64,000 nt of DNA. Origin: Blastomyces gilchristii SLH14081. Its lineage: Eukaryota > Ascomycota > Eurotiomycetes > Onygenales > Ajellomycetaceae. Position numbers and translations under genes: made by a program. The stretch is from NCBI RefSeq assembly GCF_000003855.2, contig NW_003101665.1:414828-478827 (forward strand), in the 5' to 3' direction. Below, piece by piece: positions 34,195-46,571 of the stretch. Below the pieces are notes generated by a model, which saw only the letters and a list, made by a program, of their open reading frames with translations, ran no database searches and had not been told where the DNA came from. Numbering within the stretch: the stretch's first letter is position 1; each line of letters begins with the position of its first letter.

Positions 34195-37100
34195 ATGGAC
34201 TCCACTACGGCTAATGGAGGGCCCGTTATGGCTGAGGATAATATCATCAATCGAAGAGGGGGCGAATCACTATTCCAGAGCTGTGCAAAGCCTCAAAAAA
34301 GAGACTCACTGAAGTGCCCGGTTTCGAGGCCCATCTCGCAGAAATGGAAAAGATGGACAAAGCTGAGGATGCGATAGATCCTGTTGCATCTGTATGGAGA
34401 TGTCTGAGGCAAGGGTACCCGCTGATGACTATCTTCAACGCCTCTAACCCTGCAGAACCCCTTACTATCGACACTGATAAAGTACCTGAGGCGAGGCGAC
34501 CGAAAGCAGCCGCTTTCAAGTTTCTACAAGCTTGCCTTCAGGATTTAGAGTTTCCGCAGCAGGACTGTTTCCTTATCACCGATCTTTATGGAGAAAACAC
34601 CACGGGCTTTGTGAAGGTGGATACCCTCGTCTTAGCGCAGAAATAGTTGCTCCTCCTTGAAGCGAAATGCTAACTTGATTTTTAAAGGTCATCAAAATGG
34701 TTAGTCGTGTTCTGGATATTCTCGAAATGCGGGGCCAACTTTATCAAACTTCTACAGCGAGTGCAGTACCACACCAAGGGGAAAAGGTCAAGCTGACCCG
34801 CAAGGAGCATATTTTGAAAGAGTTGTTGGAAACCGAAAGAGACTACGTCCACCACCTTCAAAATTTGCAGGCGCTGAAAAAGGAATTGGAAGAAACAGGT
34901 GCCTTAAATGGCGACTCAAGTCATCAGATTTTTCTAAATCTCAATAACCTTCTTGACTTTGCGCAACGATTTCTTATTAGAATGGAGCAACACAACGCCC
35001 TTCCCGAAGATATGCAAAACTGGGGTGAGCTATTCATCCAACACCAGGAAGGGTTTCGCCAATATGAGCCTTTTATTGCCAACCAACTCCGATGCGATGC
35101 TGTCTGCCAAAAGGAATGGGACAAAATCAAGGCGGCGCCACGCTCAGTTGACCTCCAACAAATGGTGGCACAGCCATCTACTCTCAACGGTTTTTTTGTC
35201 AAACCATTTCAACGCCTGACTAAATATCCCCTAATGCTCATGGTAAGCCTTAATGGCTTCTTTTTAAAACTCCAATTCTTGCGACATGGCGCTTAAATTC
35301 TAACTATATTAGGAACTTAAAAAACAAACCGATCGCGAAGACCTTATTGCCGACGTTGCCACCGCCATCGACATAGTTCAGACGGTTTTAGATCGAGCTA
35401 ATCATGCAGTTGATAAAGAACACCTTGCCAACGCCGTTGACGATCTCGCCTCTCGAGTTGATGACTGGAAAGCGCTCAATGTTGAGATATTTGGGGAGCT
35501 ACTACGATTTGGTACTTTCACGGTGTTGAAGGCAGATGTAGGCAGAGATGCAGAAAGAGAGGTTCGTACATCTCTTACAGCTTATAATGCCCGACTTCGG
35601 CCCGCTTCACAACGCCGGCTTTCTTTCCATAGAGGCCCAATAAGAGTTCGCCTGCGTCTATTGTATACCCTTCCTTTGGCCCCTGATCAAGCCTTTCACA
35701 AAAAGCTACCTGGAGTATATTTACCCTTTGGGACTCCATCCCAGGATCTGTCCCCTCATTGGCCTGAGTCGACGGCTCTCACGTGGAGATCAAAGTTTCA
35801 TTCTGCGTCATTAAAATGGATCAGCCTCCCTACTCCTAGCAAGCGTTCCCCGCCTTATCTGTCTCCAAGTTCCACTAGACAAGGCCCGCTCACCTTGCAG
35901 CCTAACACTTCTGTGGAGCACATTTCCTCTTGTCCGTCAGGTGGCATTATTTGCGATACACCTCATTCTCCATGCACCCCACCCTCCTGCTGTCCACGTC
36001 CACGCAAACCAGAAAGCCCTAATACCCATAATCGTGGACAGAGCCAACCTTTGCATACCTTGTCTGCTCTTGATCAATCCCTAATATCCGACCAGAGCCC
36101 AAGGTTATTAAACTTGGATGATCGCCTTCCTCCTACACAGAACTTGGAAAGGCAGGACAAGCATTCCCCTAAATAATTTTTAATCACACTCGCACAAACC
36201 TCATATGATCCGTACCTAGAGGCTTTTCTCATAGAATGAGAGCATTATAATTGACCATGGAATAATGGTCAACTCGAAACTGCTCTCTCCTTCAATTTCC
36301 CATCTGCTTTATTCCGAATTTCGATTCTATCGAGAATTATTCTCTCAGCCTGCTTCATTTCATTGGGCCATTAGCAGTTGACAGACACTCCGACGAGCCA
36401 AAATAAAGAAATCGGGTCTACTTTGTGGCAGGAATTCTTGCTAACTTGTGACGTTGTATTTTATCAGTATCACATCTATCTTTTCGAACGCATACTGCTT
36501 TGCTGCAAAGATGCGAATCTCAACAAACAAAAGACCAAGCTTATGAGCAAAGACAAACCAAATGCTGCTCCGAAAGGAAAGCCACGGCTTCAATTAAAGG
36601 GCAGAATATACATGGCCAATGTTACGGAAATCCTGTCCCTGCATAAGCCTGGTTAGTCCGCTGCTCTCTTTACTTATTTTCTGCGTATTTTGTTGTATAA
36701 CTTGCTAAGACAATCCAACTTTTAGGGTCATACAAAATCCAAATATTCTGGAAGGGTGATCCCGGCGTTGTTGACAACTTTGTTATCCGGTACCAAAATG
36801 AGGATACCATGCGCAAATGGTACAAGGACATTGACACACAACGAGCTATTCAAACTGAAGAACGGGCGACAAGACACACGGGGACATCTGAAACAGAATT
36901 CACCTATCTCAAGATGGGCCCTAAAATTCAAAACCCTTATCGGGAGGAGTACGAGGCAGAGGAAGAGCTGGTCCGGGAGGGTAATACTTTTTCGGAATTT
37001 TCAGTATCCCGGAATGCTTCAAGTACAAGCTTGCGAGCGCGATCTGCCACGGGAGGAAGTGGCAGCTCTGGTCCAATCTCAAGTCGGCCTCCACCTCCAC

Positions 37101-38088
37101 GATTTCCGATGCCAGAACCGCCTCTTTCGGTGTCCACCCAATTTGCTAACGGGGCAATATCCCCCGGGGACCGGAATGGAAATTCGTATTTTTCTCCAGT
37201 CACAGACCCTACTTCCTCGCGATCAAGTCAGTCGACTATGTTTGCGTACTCCCGCCAAGGCACGCCCTCAACTCCATGGATCGAGGACTCCAATCGGTAC
37301 ACGGCCCCTCCCATGCCAAGAGCCGCGTCCAGAGATGGGGCTACGTCGAATCCATACTTCAGCAACAGTAATCAACGGGGGCGCCCAGGCGCCCCGTCGC
37401 TTCCCTCCCTCTCTCTTCTTNNNNNNNNNNNNNNNNNNNNNNNNNNNNNNNNNNNNNNNNNNNNNNNNNNNNNNNNNNNNNNNNNNNNNNNNNNNNNNNN
37501 NNNNNNNNNNNNNNNNNNNNTATCCCTGCGCACATGGCGAGTATGAGAGCACCAGTCAATCGCAGCCAAAACAATTCCCCAATAAATAACACTCTCCCCG
37601 TTAGGACTGCCACCCAGTCACCGGGCATTCAGCAACGCCATGGACTCCCCCCTAACCCTTTTCCCGAGCCCCAGCTTTCTGGTCGGATCGAGTCCCGCTC
37701 GCAGCCAGCGCCCACATCGAATCCAATGCAATCCGGCCTTTCCTCCCCTGTGAATCAGGAGGCTGAACAGGAACTCTATATGCCCAGCCAACTGAAAGCC
37801 AAAGTTAACTTTGATGACAATTATGTCACTTTGGTGATCGCAAGTAACATACTTTTCCGGTCTCTAACAGATCGCGTGGACGCAAAGCTCGCCCGATTCA
37901 CTGACCGGTCCATTGGGAATAAATCCGTGAGACTGCGGTATAGGGATGAGGACGGTGACTTTGTCACGATAGATAGCGATGAAGCCGTTCAACTTGCTTT
38001 TATGGAATGGCGCGACCAGCACCAAAACATGTTGGCCAATGGCCAGGTTGGAGAAATTCAACTCTTTTGCCAACCCGTCGAAAACTGA
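34195..38088 (+). CDS. CDC24: Cdc24-type Rho guanine nucleotide exchange factor
   Basis: This is the activator of Cdc42, controlling polarity and hyphal growth at the cortex. Proposed exons: 34195-34616, 34688-35242, 35313-35561, 36468-36651 and 36726-38088. Domains in order: calponin-like N-terminal (CLRQGYPLMTIFNASNP, 34400-34616), DH (LLETERDYVHHLQNL to FQRLTKYPLMLM, 34790-35242, continuing in exon 3), PH (YHIYLFERILLCCK, then IQIFWKGDPG, DTMRKWYKDI, to 36840), a Ser/Pro linker and a C-terminal PB1 domain (LKAKVNFDDNYVTLVI to IQLFCQP, 37790-38080), which binds the scaffold Bem1. Splice sites are GT-AG with CTAAC-like branch sites. The start fits related Cdc24 N-termini (NIINRR motif). Three oddities: an apparent one-base loss near 34290, a 906-bp intron, and an assembly gap in the linker. 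Confidence 0.88.
34270..34300 (+). other. Apparent frameshift at an A-run in CDC24
   Basis: The frame from the ATG at 34195 matches Cdc24 up to SLFQSC and then fails. The conserved KRL-EVPGF segment continues one frame away. The switch coincides with a run of six A (CAAAAAAG). One extra A would join the frames. No acceptable GT-AG intron spans it without losing conserved residues. Confidence 0.65.
35562..36467 (+). other. Long (906-bp) intron of CDC24
   Basis: The donor is GTTCGT directly after DAERE; the acceptor TTTTATCAG comes before YHIYLFE, with GCTAAC as branch site. Joining these restores the usual Cdc24 PH start. The upstream frame stays open for 205 codons into the intron, ending at 36176, rich in Ser, Pro and Arg without a domain. 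Two hairpins follow: TTGACCAT/ATGGTCAA at 36251-36272 and TCTCAT/ATGAGA near 36230. Other introns of this gene are 70-74 bp. Confidence 0.75.
37421..37520. other. Assembly gap (100 N)
   Basis: One hundred Ns is a standard gap of unknown size, inside the linker of CDC24. The frame before the gap and the frame after it differ, so the true gap is not exactly 100 bases or some sequence is missing. Flanking sequence is CT-rich and Ser/Pro-coding. Confidence 0.95.
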
Positions 38089-39584
38089 GATTGGTCTATC
38101 ACTCCATGGACTCAGATATTGTGCAATAATTGAGGATGATCTACTTTTTTTTAGATCCGTATACCTGTTGAATTTACTGCGCTACTGCCTTTTGTTGTCC
38201 CTTTTATTTTCATTTTCTCGATCTACGCATCCCATGGTAGTTTTTGGCGCCGATGACACGTTTGCTTCCAAATTTATATTCACTAGGATTGGCTTAAGAA
38301 GCATAGCTTCCTTGGTTGTCGTTTTTCAATACTTGATTCCCCCTCTCCGACCTCCCCCCTTCCAAAGGCACAACGTCCTACACGGCTGTCAGACATCCAC
38401 CGATCTTCAAATGGCCAAACTCGGAGGAGTTTTTCTGAAATACGCTTGACACATATCTTTGCATTTTTCTTTTGATTATCGGGCGGAACACTGAGAAACG
38501 AACAGGCTAGCGAAAGTTGAAATACATGGTTAGCATTTTACTCTTAAGGATGCCCATGCTAGTCACCGATGCGCCGCTGCTTTCCGCTCCCAATCAACTT
38601 TTTTCTTTACCCGGAACAACCGCATTATTTGGCAAGAGACGATGTAATCAGTTTGTGATTTGAATTCCTTTCTTTCATTATTATTATCATCAAGAAATGA
38701 CCCCGTATGATTGAACGTACATTACCCTATGTAGATGTTGAGTTTTACCTTGTTTTCCACGCCACGACTTAAGCGAGGGCGTCAAGATTTTTCTCACTCG
38801 CCTGCTACGCTCGCGCAGGCATCTTACCTCTTGAGCTATATCTTAACTATCTATATCTTGCTTCACATACACTTCACACACACTTCATATTTGACTCCTC
38901 TTCTTTCTATTCTATTTGCCTTGGTTTTATTTGCGCTTGGTTTTACTTCCGTACCGGACCTCACCACTACTATGGACTTGGTGGGTTTCCGTGGAGCAGG
39001 TAGTTGCTGTGTAACGCTAACAACGGTACGGGTGTGGGTTGTCAAATAACGCCGGATGTATCAATTGTGCCATGCTGTAGCCTTCTTCGCCAAATCCTCC
39101 CAGAATGGGAGACAAGCAAATTTCTGCAAAGACATAGATGTGGTTATACTGAAATGCCCCTCCTATTCAGACTCTCAGAGTGATAGAACTGTTACACTTG
39201 ACAAATCGAAGTGGAAATTAAAAAGTATATTTTTTCCCAACAAAGCCTCATCATTTGATTCGTGCTATTAATAATGTATAGTGGGCCATGTCACAACCTC
39301 AACTGCCCGCTGCACGACGGGCGCGATCCAACATGACCCCTCAGACTCCGACTTGTCTCACAGCCAGTCAGATTGCAGAGCAGATATTCACGCATGAATT
39401 AGTGAGGCATTTAACTGACAATGGCATTCTGAGCCCTTCGAGATAGCCGTCGTGACTGGAAAAACGTTCCCACCTGGCTCTCGCTCTACCACTACTACTC
39501 GATAGAAACATAGAGAAAAGAACAGTTATCTATACAGACTTTACATATCTTAGAGTATTTTAGATCTCTTAGGGGTCCCCCAAA
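38089..39584. other. Intergenic, no supported gene
   Basis: Several frames of 60-156 codons occur but overlap on both strands and show no domain, start context or splice signals. It probably holds the CDC24 3' UTR and the promoter of the next gene. Confidence 0.55.
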
Positions 39585-41344
39585 ATGAGCTTCTCAGGCC
39601 GTCGTCTCTCCATCCTGAGCCCCTCCTCCCAAGCCCGCCGCTTCTCTGCTAGCAAAGAACTCTCACAGAACGGTTTGTTTTATACCACCACCCTCGTAGC
39701 AAGATTTAATTTTAATTTTAATTTTTTAATTTTTTTTGTGAAAAATAAAAATCGACATGTGTACTGGTTAAAGTCGATAATATCTTCAAAATGCATCGTC
39801 CTTGATTTGCTTACCCCTTTCAAACATATTAAAATCATCAACCGCAGAGAAGACTTCCGAAACCCATCGTCAGTTCCGTGATGCGCACGAAGGCCACCGT
39901 CCTCACGCCGGGCTCGACGCTACTCGCGCTTCAACCGGCGTCGTGTGGACGACCGAGAGGGCTTCCGAACATGGGTTTCTTGAAAACCCTTCGCTATGGG
40001 CAAATCTCGGACAGGGAGCTCCTGAAGCCGATGATGATATCGCAGGCAGCTTTCCCCGCCCCACTTCGATCCCCATAAGCTCCGCGTCCCGCGAGTACGG
40101 CCCTACTGCCGGTATCAAGCCTCTCCGTGATGCGGTGGCGAGGTTATACAATGAACATTATCGGCAGGGGAAGCAAGGCTATACCTGGGAAAATGTGTGC
40201 ATTGTACCTGGTGGAAGAGCAGGGTTGATTCGTATTGCCGCGATATTGGGCAATGCGTATCTATCGTTCCCAATCCCAGACTACTCGGCGTATTCGGAGA
40301 TGTTGTCTTTGTTTAAGAATGTAAGACCTCAGTCGTCAAGTTTGGATTTATATGTGTGTTGATGTGTAGAATGTGAATAGTTCGCGGCAGTTCCAATGCC
40401 CTTATCGGCTGCGGACGGATATCACATCCACACTGATAAGGTTGCCGAAGAAATTGCTCGAGGGACTTCGGTCTTGTTAACATCGAACCCCAGGAACCCA
40501 ACGGGTCATGTCATCAACAATCCGGAGCTGGCCAAAATACAGGATATCTGTCGTGGGAGAGCAACGCTTATCCTGGACGAGTTCTACGCTGGATATAATT
40601 ACAGCACTGGTTGTGATGGCTCGACTACTAGTGGAGCGATGAACGTCGAAGACGTCGACACAGACGGCAAGTTTTATTAGGCATCCTTTACTACCACCTC
40701 TTTAAGATCAGGTTCTTGTTTGAGCTAACCAAAACTGAATAGACGTTCTCATCCTCGATGGTCTGACCAAACGCTTCCGCCTCCCCGGCTGGCGAATCGC
40801 TTGGATCTTGGGACCTAAGGAATTCATCGAAGCCCTTGCCTCCGCTGGCTCCTACCTGGATGGGGGCGCCAACGTCCCGTTTCAAGAGGCGGCAATCCCC
40901 ATGCTGGAACCCTCTCTCGTCCGCATGGAGATGAAAGCACTGCAAGTCCATTTCCGCGAGAAGCGAGATTATGTGATTGGTCGGCTGGGGCAAATTGGCT
41001 TCCAGATCACTGACGTTCCAGATGCAACGTTTTATATCTGGCTGGACCTTACTGCGCTTGAGCCCCCTCTCCCGGCTTCTGCGAATATCTCAGACGGTCT
41101 GAACTTTTTCAACGCTCTACTGACGGAGAAGGTGATTGTTGTTCCTGGGATATTTTTTGATCTGAATCCAGCGAAGAGGCGGGATTTGTTCGACAGTCCC
41201 TGCCACCATTTTGTCAGGCTGAGCTACGGGCCGAACATGGACGTGCTGAAACGAGGGTTGGACGGCATTGAGAGGGTTATTCGCCGGGTCAGGGGTGAGG
41301 TCATCGCTGACGATCTAGAGGACGAAGTTGCTGTTCAGGATTAA
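39585..41344 (+). CDS. PLP-dependent aminotransferase, class I/II
   Basis: Exons 39585-39672, 39848-40320, 40381-40666 and 40743-41344 give 482 residues, a usual length for fold-type I enzymes. It transfers amino groups using pyridoxal phosphate; the substrate cannot be told from sequence. Visible motifs: NPRNPTG at residues 223-229, Asp253 and Tyr256 in LDEFYAGY (cofactor binding), and Lys292 in GLTKRFRLPGW as the probable Schiff-base lysine. A C-terminal FVRLSYG keeps the Arg that binds the substrate carboxylate. The N-terminus (RRLSIL, RRFSASKE) is basic and could be a weak mitochondrial leader, but this is uncertain. Intron 3 (40667-40742) is of GC-AG type with the strong donor GCAAGT. 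The other introns are 175 and 60 bp. No operon-like neighbour. Confidence 0.88.
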
Positions 41345-41979
41345 AAATCTCGCAATCTTGCTTCGTGACAGAAGTTCGCTTTTGCTGATGCTATTTAGAG
41401 CGGCACGACCCTAGATAGAATGTCTGTTCGTATTTTTTTTTTCAATTTCAGGGTCCCAAACAGTTGGGCCAAGCGCCCACTCTATTGCGCTTCACTATAA
41501 TAAAGGGCGTTTTCGCAGTTACCATGAATCACAGTTTGGTTTAGTTCAACGTCTTTTTATCAGAACAAGAAGGCCTCATTTAAAGCGCCTTACAGGGAGG
41601 AAGTTCAGAAGAACTGGTGTAAAGAACGGGAGTACTAGCATAGTGCCTGCCTCAGGAATGCACATTGTAAGGCCTCCTCACGCTGTTTGTCGACCTTAAA
41701 GCTATGCATTGATATCATCTCGAGGTCTCTATATCTACTCGTACCCAAACATCCTTCAATAGTAAACTGACAAGTGTAAACACGTGAGCCCGCTTAAACC
41801 TAAACCTGCTGTTCCTGGCCGGGTGTGTCACGTGAAAGCGTGCTCTTAACTAGGTAACTATCCATCAAACGATGGGCGTCACCACCCTAACTAATGCTGC
41901 GTCTTCTATTGCTCAAGGACATTGCGCAACCTTCTCTCCCCACGCCCATGCATTATCCTGCTGTGAGGACGTAGTCACC
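41345..41979. promoter_or_regulatory. Intergenic and upstream region of DLT1
   Basis: It contains the aminotransferase 3' end and the presumed DLT1 promoter. CACGTG at 41780-41785 and TCACGTGA at 41828-41835 are E-box-like palindromes upstream of the gene; factor binding is unknown. An upstream in-frame ATG at 41872 would add 36 residues. Confidence 0.45.
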
Positions 41980-43167
41980 ATGCCGACGAAGTCGCGGTTA
42001 TTCCGCGTCTTTTACACAACCCTTTTTACTGTTCTTGCCATTATCTTTTTGATCTTAACTCTCCTAACCCCTGCTGATACTATCTACCAGTCCTCCAAGA
42101 CCCACCGCCTGGGTAATGTTTTCATTGTCAGCGGTGTTTATATAATAACCCTGCTTTTGGCTATATTGATATATGCCAGCCGCATCTTTACTAACCGCAG
42201 TGTCCTTGCGGGTATTCCCAAACCATGGATTCCAGTGGAGAAGCCTGATGTTCCAAAGAGTGTGCGAAGACTCGTTGTGGAGGGTCTGTCGAGGAGTGCC
42301 ATCATTGCCCAGCAAGCACGGCCGAGAGACAGGACTGGGGAAGACAATAGCAAGTTGGATCCTAGCTTGACCATCCCTACCACAAGACCACCGCCATGGG
42401 GTGATATCTCACACCCTGGCTGGACTGCCCCTGGTTGCCCCGATATGCCCGACCAAGAATTCGAGCCGGTGATTAAGGAACTTCCGCACCTCATAGAGGC
42501 AAAGGCAGTATCTCTTGCCCCCGTGGACCCTCGTCTTCCAGTCTTCGACAACCGAGACGCAGATCAGACTGGCGAAAATCAACCAATTCCAGATGAACGT
42601 ATTGTCGAAATCCTCCGAAGGCCTCATAACATGCCCCTACGTGACTACATAAACCATCTAACACATCTTAATCTCATCAACCCCGTAGACCTTGGCCGGT
42701 CATTTGTTCGCCTCTACGAGCGCGGCAGATTCGCCGACGCGCCGTTGACTGAGCAGGAATTCAGATCATTGCTGAGCATGTTTGCTGAACTCCTAAGGGG
42801 GATGTCAGAACTCGATCCGGAGATCATTGCAGAAATCCAGTCTGAAAGTTCCACGGACGGTGGTATGGAGCCGTTTAGTGGCGAATCAAGCGGCGTTCAC
42901 ATCACCAACAGCGTTCCCGCCAGTTCTAGTGCGTCGTTCGCGTCCAGCAATCGATCAGGCACTAGTAGTCAGTGCAGCCGCTTTCATCCCTCCAGCACTC
43001 CCAAGAGTGGCTCTTTCATCCTTGATAGGTCCGGTGACAGACAAAGCTTACGTGCTCGGGGCAGTCGAACGCCATCTGCGTATTCCTTGCCAGCTTTGGC
43101 ATCGAACCTTTCTGCCGCTAGTTCGGCAGGGAGTATCATTCACCGCACGTCATCGCAGATGTCTTGA
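41980..43167 (+). CDS. DLT1: Dlt1-like membrane protein (defect at low temperature)
   Basis: A 395-residue single-exon protein of the fungal Dlt1 family, needed in yeast for growth at low temperature; the biochemical role is unknown. Two membrane segments lie close to the N-terminus (about residues 9-31, FYTTLFTVLAIIFLILTLL, and 46-70, NVFIVSGVYIITLLLAILIY), followed by the family's SRIFTNRSVLAGIPKPWIPVE block, a cytosolic region and a Ser-rich tail. I choose the ATG at 41980 (context GTCACCATG) because the protein then starts just before the first membrane segment, as in relatives. The in-frame ATG at 41872 would add a Cys/Ala-rich 36-residue extension. The frame is intact. Confidence 0.88.
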   Translation: MPTKSRLFRVFYTTLFTVLAIIFLILTLLTPADTIYQSSKTHRLGNVFIVSGVYIITLLLAILIYASRIFTNRSVLAGIPKPWIPVEKPDVPKSVRRLVVEGLSRSAIIAQQARPRDRTGEDNSKLDPSLTIPTTRPPPWGDISHPGWTAPGCPDMPDQEFEPVIKELPHLIEAKAVSLAPVDPRLPVFDNRDADQTGENQPIPDERIVEILRRPHNMPLRDYINHLTHLNLINPVDLGRSFVRLYERGRFADAPLTEQEFRSLLSMFAELLRGMSELDPEIIAEIQSESSTDGGMEPFSGESSGVHITNSVPASSSASFASSNRSGTSSQCSRFHPSSTPKSGSFILDRSGDRQSLRARGSRTPSAYSLPALASNLSAASSAGSIIHRTSSQMS

Positions 43168-43861
43168 GCGACTCCTGCTGGTGTGTGTGCCGCCGGAAGG
43201 CCGAAGAGCGTTGAACAGCGGTGATTCCGGGACTGTTGTTTTCTCCTTCCCACCCCCTTTCCTCCCATTGTATGAGTATATAATTATTTCTTTTCGATTT
43301 TTCTTATGTCTTCAGTTCTTACCTGAGCAAGGTGTTCTGGCGAATAATAAATGGGATCAATGGGACAATGATGTGTGGTTTTTTTCCCTCTACTTTTCAT
43401 CCAATTCGCAAACAACATGTATTCTTTGTTTGCCTGGGTTTCTTCTCTTGGTTTTCTGTATGCCCTGGGGGTCTGCGTGGGGATATTTCGTTGTTGATAT
43501 TTTCTTCTTCCATTTAAGGCGTTGGGTTTTGTAGGAATATTTTATAATCAGTCCATGCCGATTGGAAGTTGATATTTGAGTCAAAAGCGGTCCATTTACG
43601 GCTCCTGGCCCTCTTCTTCTAGGACACCGGGCAAGATCAGCTGTCCCCACAGGCATCATATTGCTATGAATATTAGCTGGCCAATTACAATAACCAGTCA
43701 ATCAGACAGACATTCTAACTTTGGGGTGGATGTTGAAAGAGATACTGGGGAACTTCGCCCACATGTACATGTACATGTACAGTACATAAACACAGTGTCC
43801 ATACATATAAGTGCTCCTCTTTCAAGCCAGCAAAATGGATCATACTAATTTATCCTCCACC
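43168..43861. other. Intergenic between DLT1 and pseudogene
   Basis: No gene is supported. A palindromic ACATGT repeat (43762-43785) lies here. The two neighbours converge, so 3' UTRs are expected. Confidence 0.55.
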
Positions 43862-44910
<1,049 letters not shown>

Positions 44911-45314
44911 TGATCACTTTTACTGGTATCTTAAAGCAGATCGCGCGACCGATGCGAAGAGTAAGAGGCGGGGTTTGGGGTGAATGGTTTATCAGGCATT
45001 GAACGGTCTGGTATCATCGTCCATCCTAGCCGCACTAGAGCCCAGGAATCAGGTCGAAGAATTTGGCCTAAGCCGGCATACTGCAGGGCTTTGGCGACTT
45101 ATATAGGAATATGATTTCGAAATAAATGTTATTAGCCCCTGAATATATGGATATATAGTGCTAGTTTGGATGGCTAAGGCGCCCAAAACTTCTTAGAATA
45201 AAATACCCGAAAGTCTCGCAATAGATTTCATCATGTAAAGTAGATAGAATAGCCCGAAAAAAAGAATAAAAAATAAAAGAAAGCCAATAAACCGATTCTC
45301 ACCCTGCCAGGAAA
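44911..45314. other. Intergenic, no gene seen
   Basis: Contains the 5' side of the pseudogene and the 3' side of the AIM32-like gene, with an A-rich patch at 45255-45290. Confidence 0.5.
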
Positions 45315-46563
45315 TCACCAGCTCACCAGGCCCTTCTCACGATCAAACCCGCCTCTCAGCTGGCTCTCTGGCTTGATAACCTTCCCCTTCAGAACCGTAA
45401 ACTTCACAATCCCCTCGCAATCTTCCGGCCTAACCCTCGCAAGCCAGATCCCCTGCGTAGCCCCTTCTTCACCACGCGCTGCTCTGCCCGCTTCCGCAGC
45501 AGCGTCCGCGGAGTCGATATTTCTCCGCCGGTACACAATCACATTCGCGGAGTACTTGTGGCCGCCAACATGGCTTATGAAATATATGCCTACCCCACCA
45601 GGGCGTTCGTCGTTGAGATCCCTATATAATCCAAGGGGCCGTAGGTGCCTTTCAAACTCTCGCCGGAGCAAGGGAGCAGATTGGCCGCAACGAGCGTCGC
45701 GGGTCCGCTGTGAACAGAGGAGAATCACGGCAGAGTGCCCACAGGGGCGGGAGCGGAGAGGGGTTAGGGCTGTATAGCCGACGGAGGAGTTAGGGACCGT
45801 CTCCGTCTGGGATGAAAGAGGCGTGGCAGGAGTTGAATTGTCAGACTCTGGGTCTGGGGTGCGTGTCTTTGTAGTTGGCAATGAGGTATTATTTAGGGGG
45901 GAAGTGGTGGTCAGAGAGTGGCTGACGAAATATGTGATCAGGTCTGAAGCGAGGGCAGGGGTGACGTGATCGACAAATGTGAAAGCTGGGAGGATGAGAG
46001 CGGTGGTGGGTTGTTTCCCAACCTCATGATGGTGATACTCATCCGGGACGGGCATGTTCGAAGCAGACAGCTTCATGGGCTATATATATTGTCCACAAAT
46101 ACAGTTAGCATGATCCACTGGGCAAATCTTTTTGACGAGCCAAAAAATGAAAATGAAAACGAAAATGGATTCCAGCTCTCATTACGCAACAACCAAAAGA
46201 AAAAACATCACGTACCCCATTGCTAGGTTCCAGGCCCCCTTTCTCAATCGCTTCCATGACGCTTCCCTCCTCGTCGGTCACATCCCTCACCCAGTCCGTC
46301 TTGCCCGTCGCAATGAGCAAGTGGGTGGCCCATCCTTTGACATGGCCGTATAATTTATCTTGAGTGTCAATGTCAAATTTGGCAGGGTATCGGATTGTGC
46401 AGCTAGCACAGTCGCGGTCGCAGTCTTCCCCGTCAACTGCTGGGTTGACTTTGGTAAAGAGAGTATGTTCTGGTGCGGTGGTACACGTCGTTTCGCTGTC
46501 CGCTGCTGGGCTGCTTGTCCCTGGTGTGAGAATCGCAGCCCCGCGACGAAGCAGAGCTTGCAT
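45315..46563 (-). CDS. AIM32: Aim32/Apd1-type thioredoxin-like ferredoxin
   Basis: Two exons on the minus strand, 46563-46216 and 46079-45315, joined by a 136-bp GT-AG intron (donor GTACGTGATG), give 370 residues. The family are thioredoxin-fold [2Fe-2S] proteins with mixed Cys/His ligands. Yeast Aim32 acts in mitochondria and affects inheritance and redox quality control. Seen here: an N-terminal DCASCTIRYP segment, a second domain with CSQRTRDARCGQSAP (Cys ligand region, about residues 230-246), and HVGGHKYSANVIVY (two His, about 285-298). The C-terminal half ends shortly after CEGIVKFTVLKGK. A Ser/Thr/Pro-rich insert of about 40 residues follows the first strand of the second domain. The start is chosen for the MQALLRRG basic N-terminus, which could serve as a mitochondrial leader. 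Confidence 0.85.
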
Positions 46564-46571
46564 CTTTTCAA

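Noticed and set aside
35523..36176. Separate gene of 217 codons
   Set aside because: It begins in frame inside a CDC24 exon and continues into the intron; no domain and no own start.
36756..37589. 277-codon frame overlapping CDC24
   Set aside because: It crosses the N gap in a different frame from the conserved PH region, so it is a shadow of CDC24.
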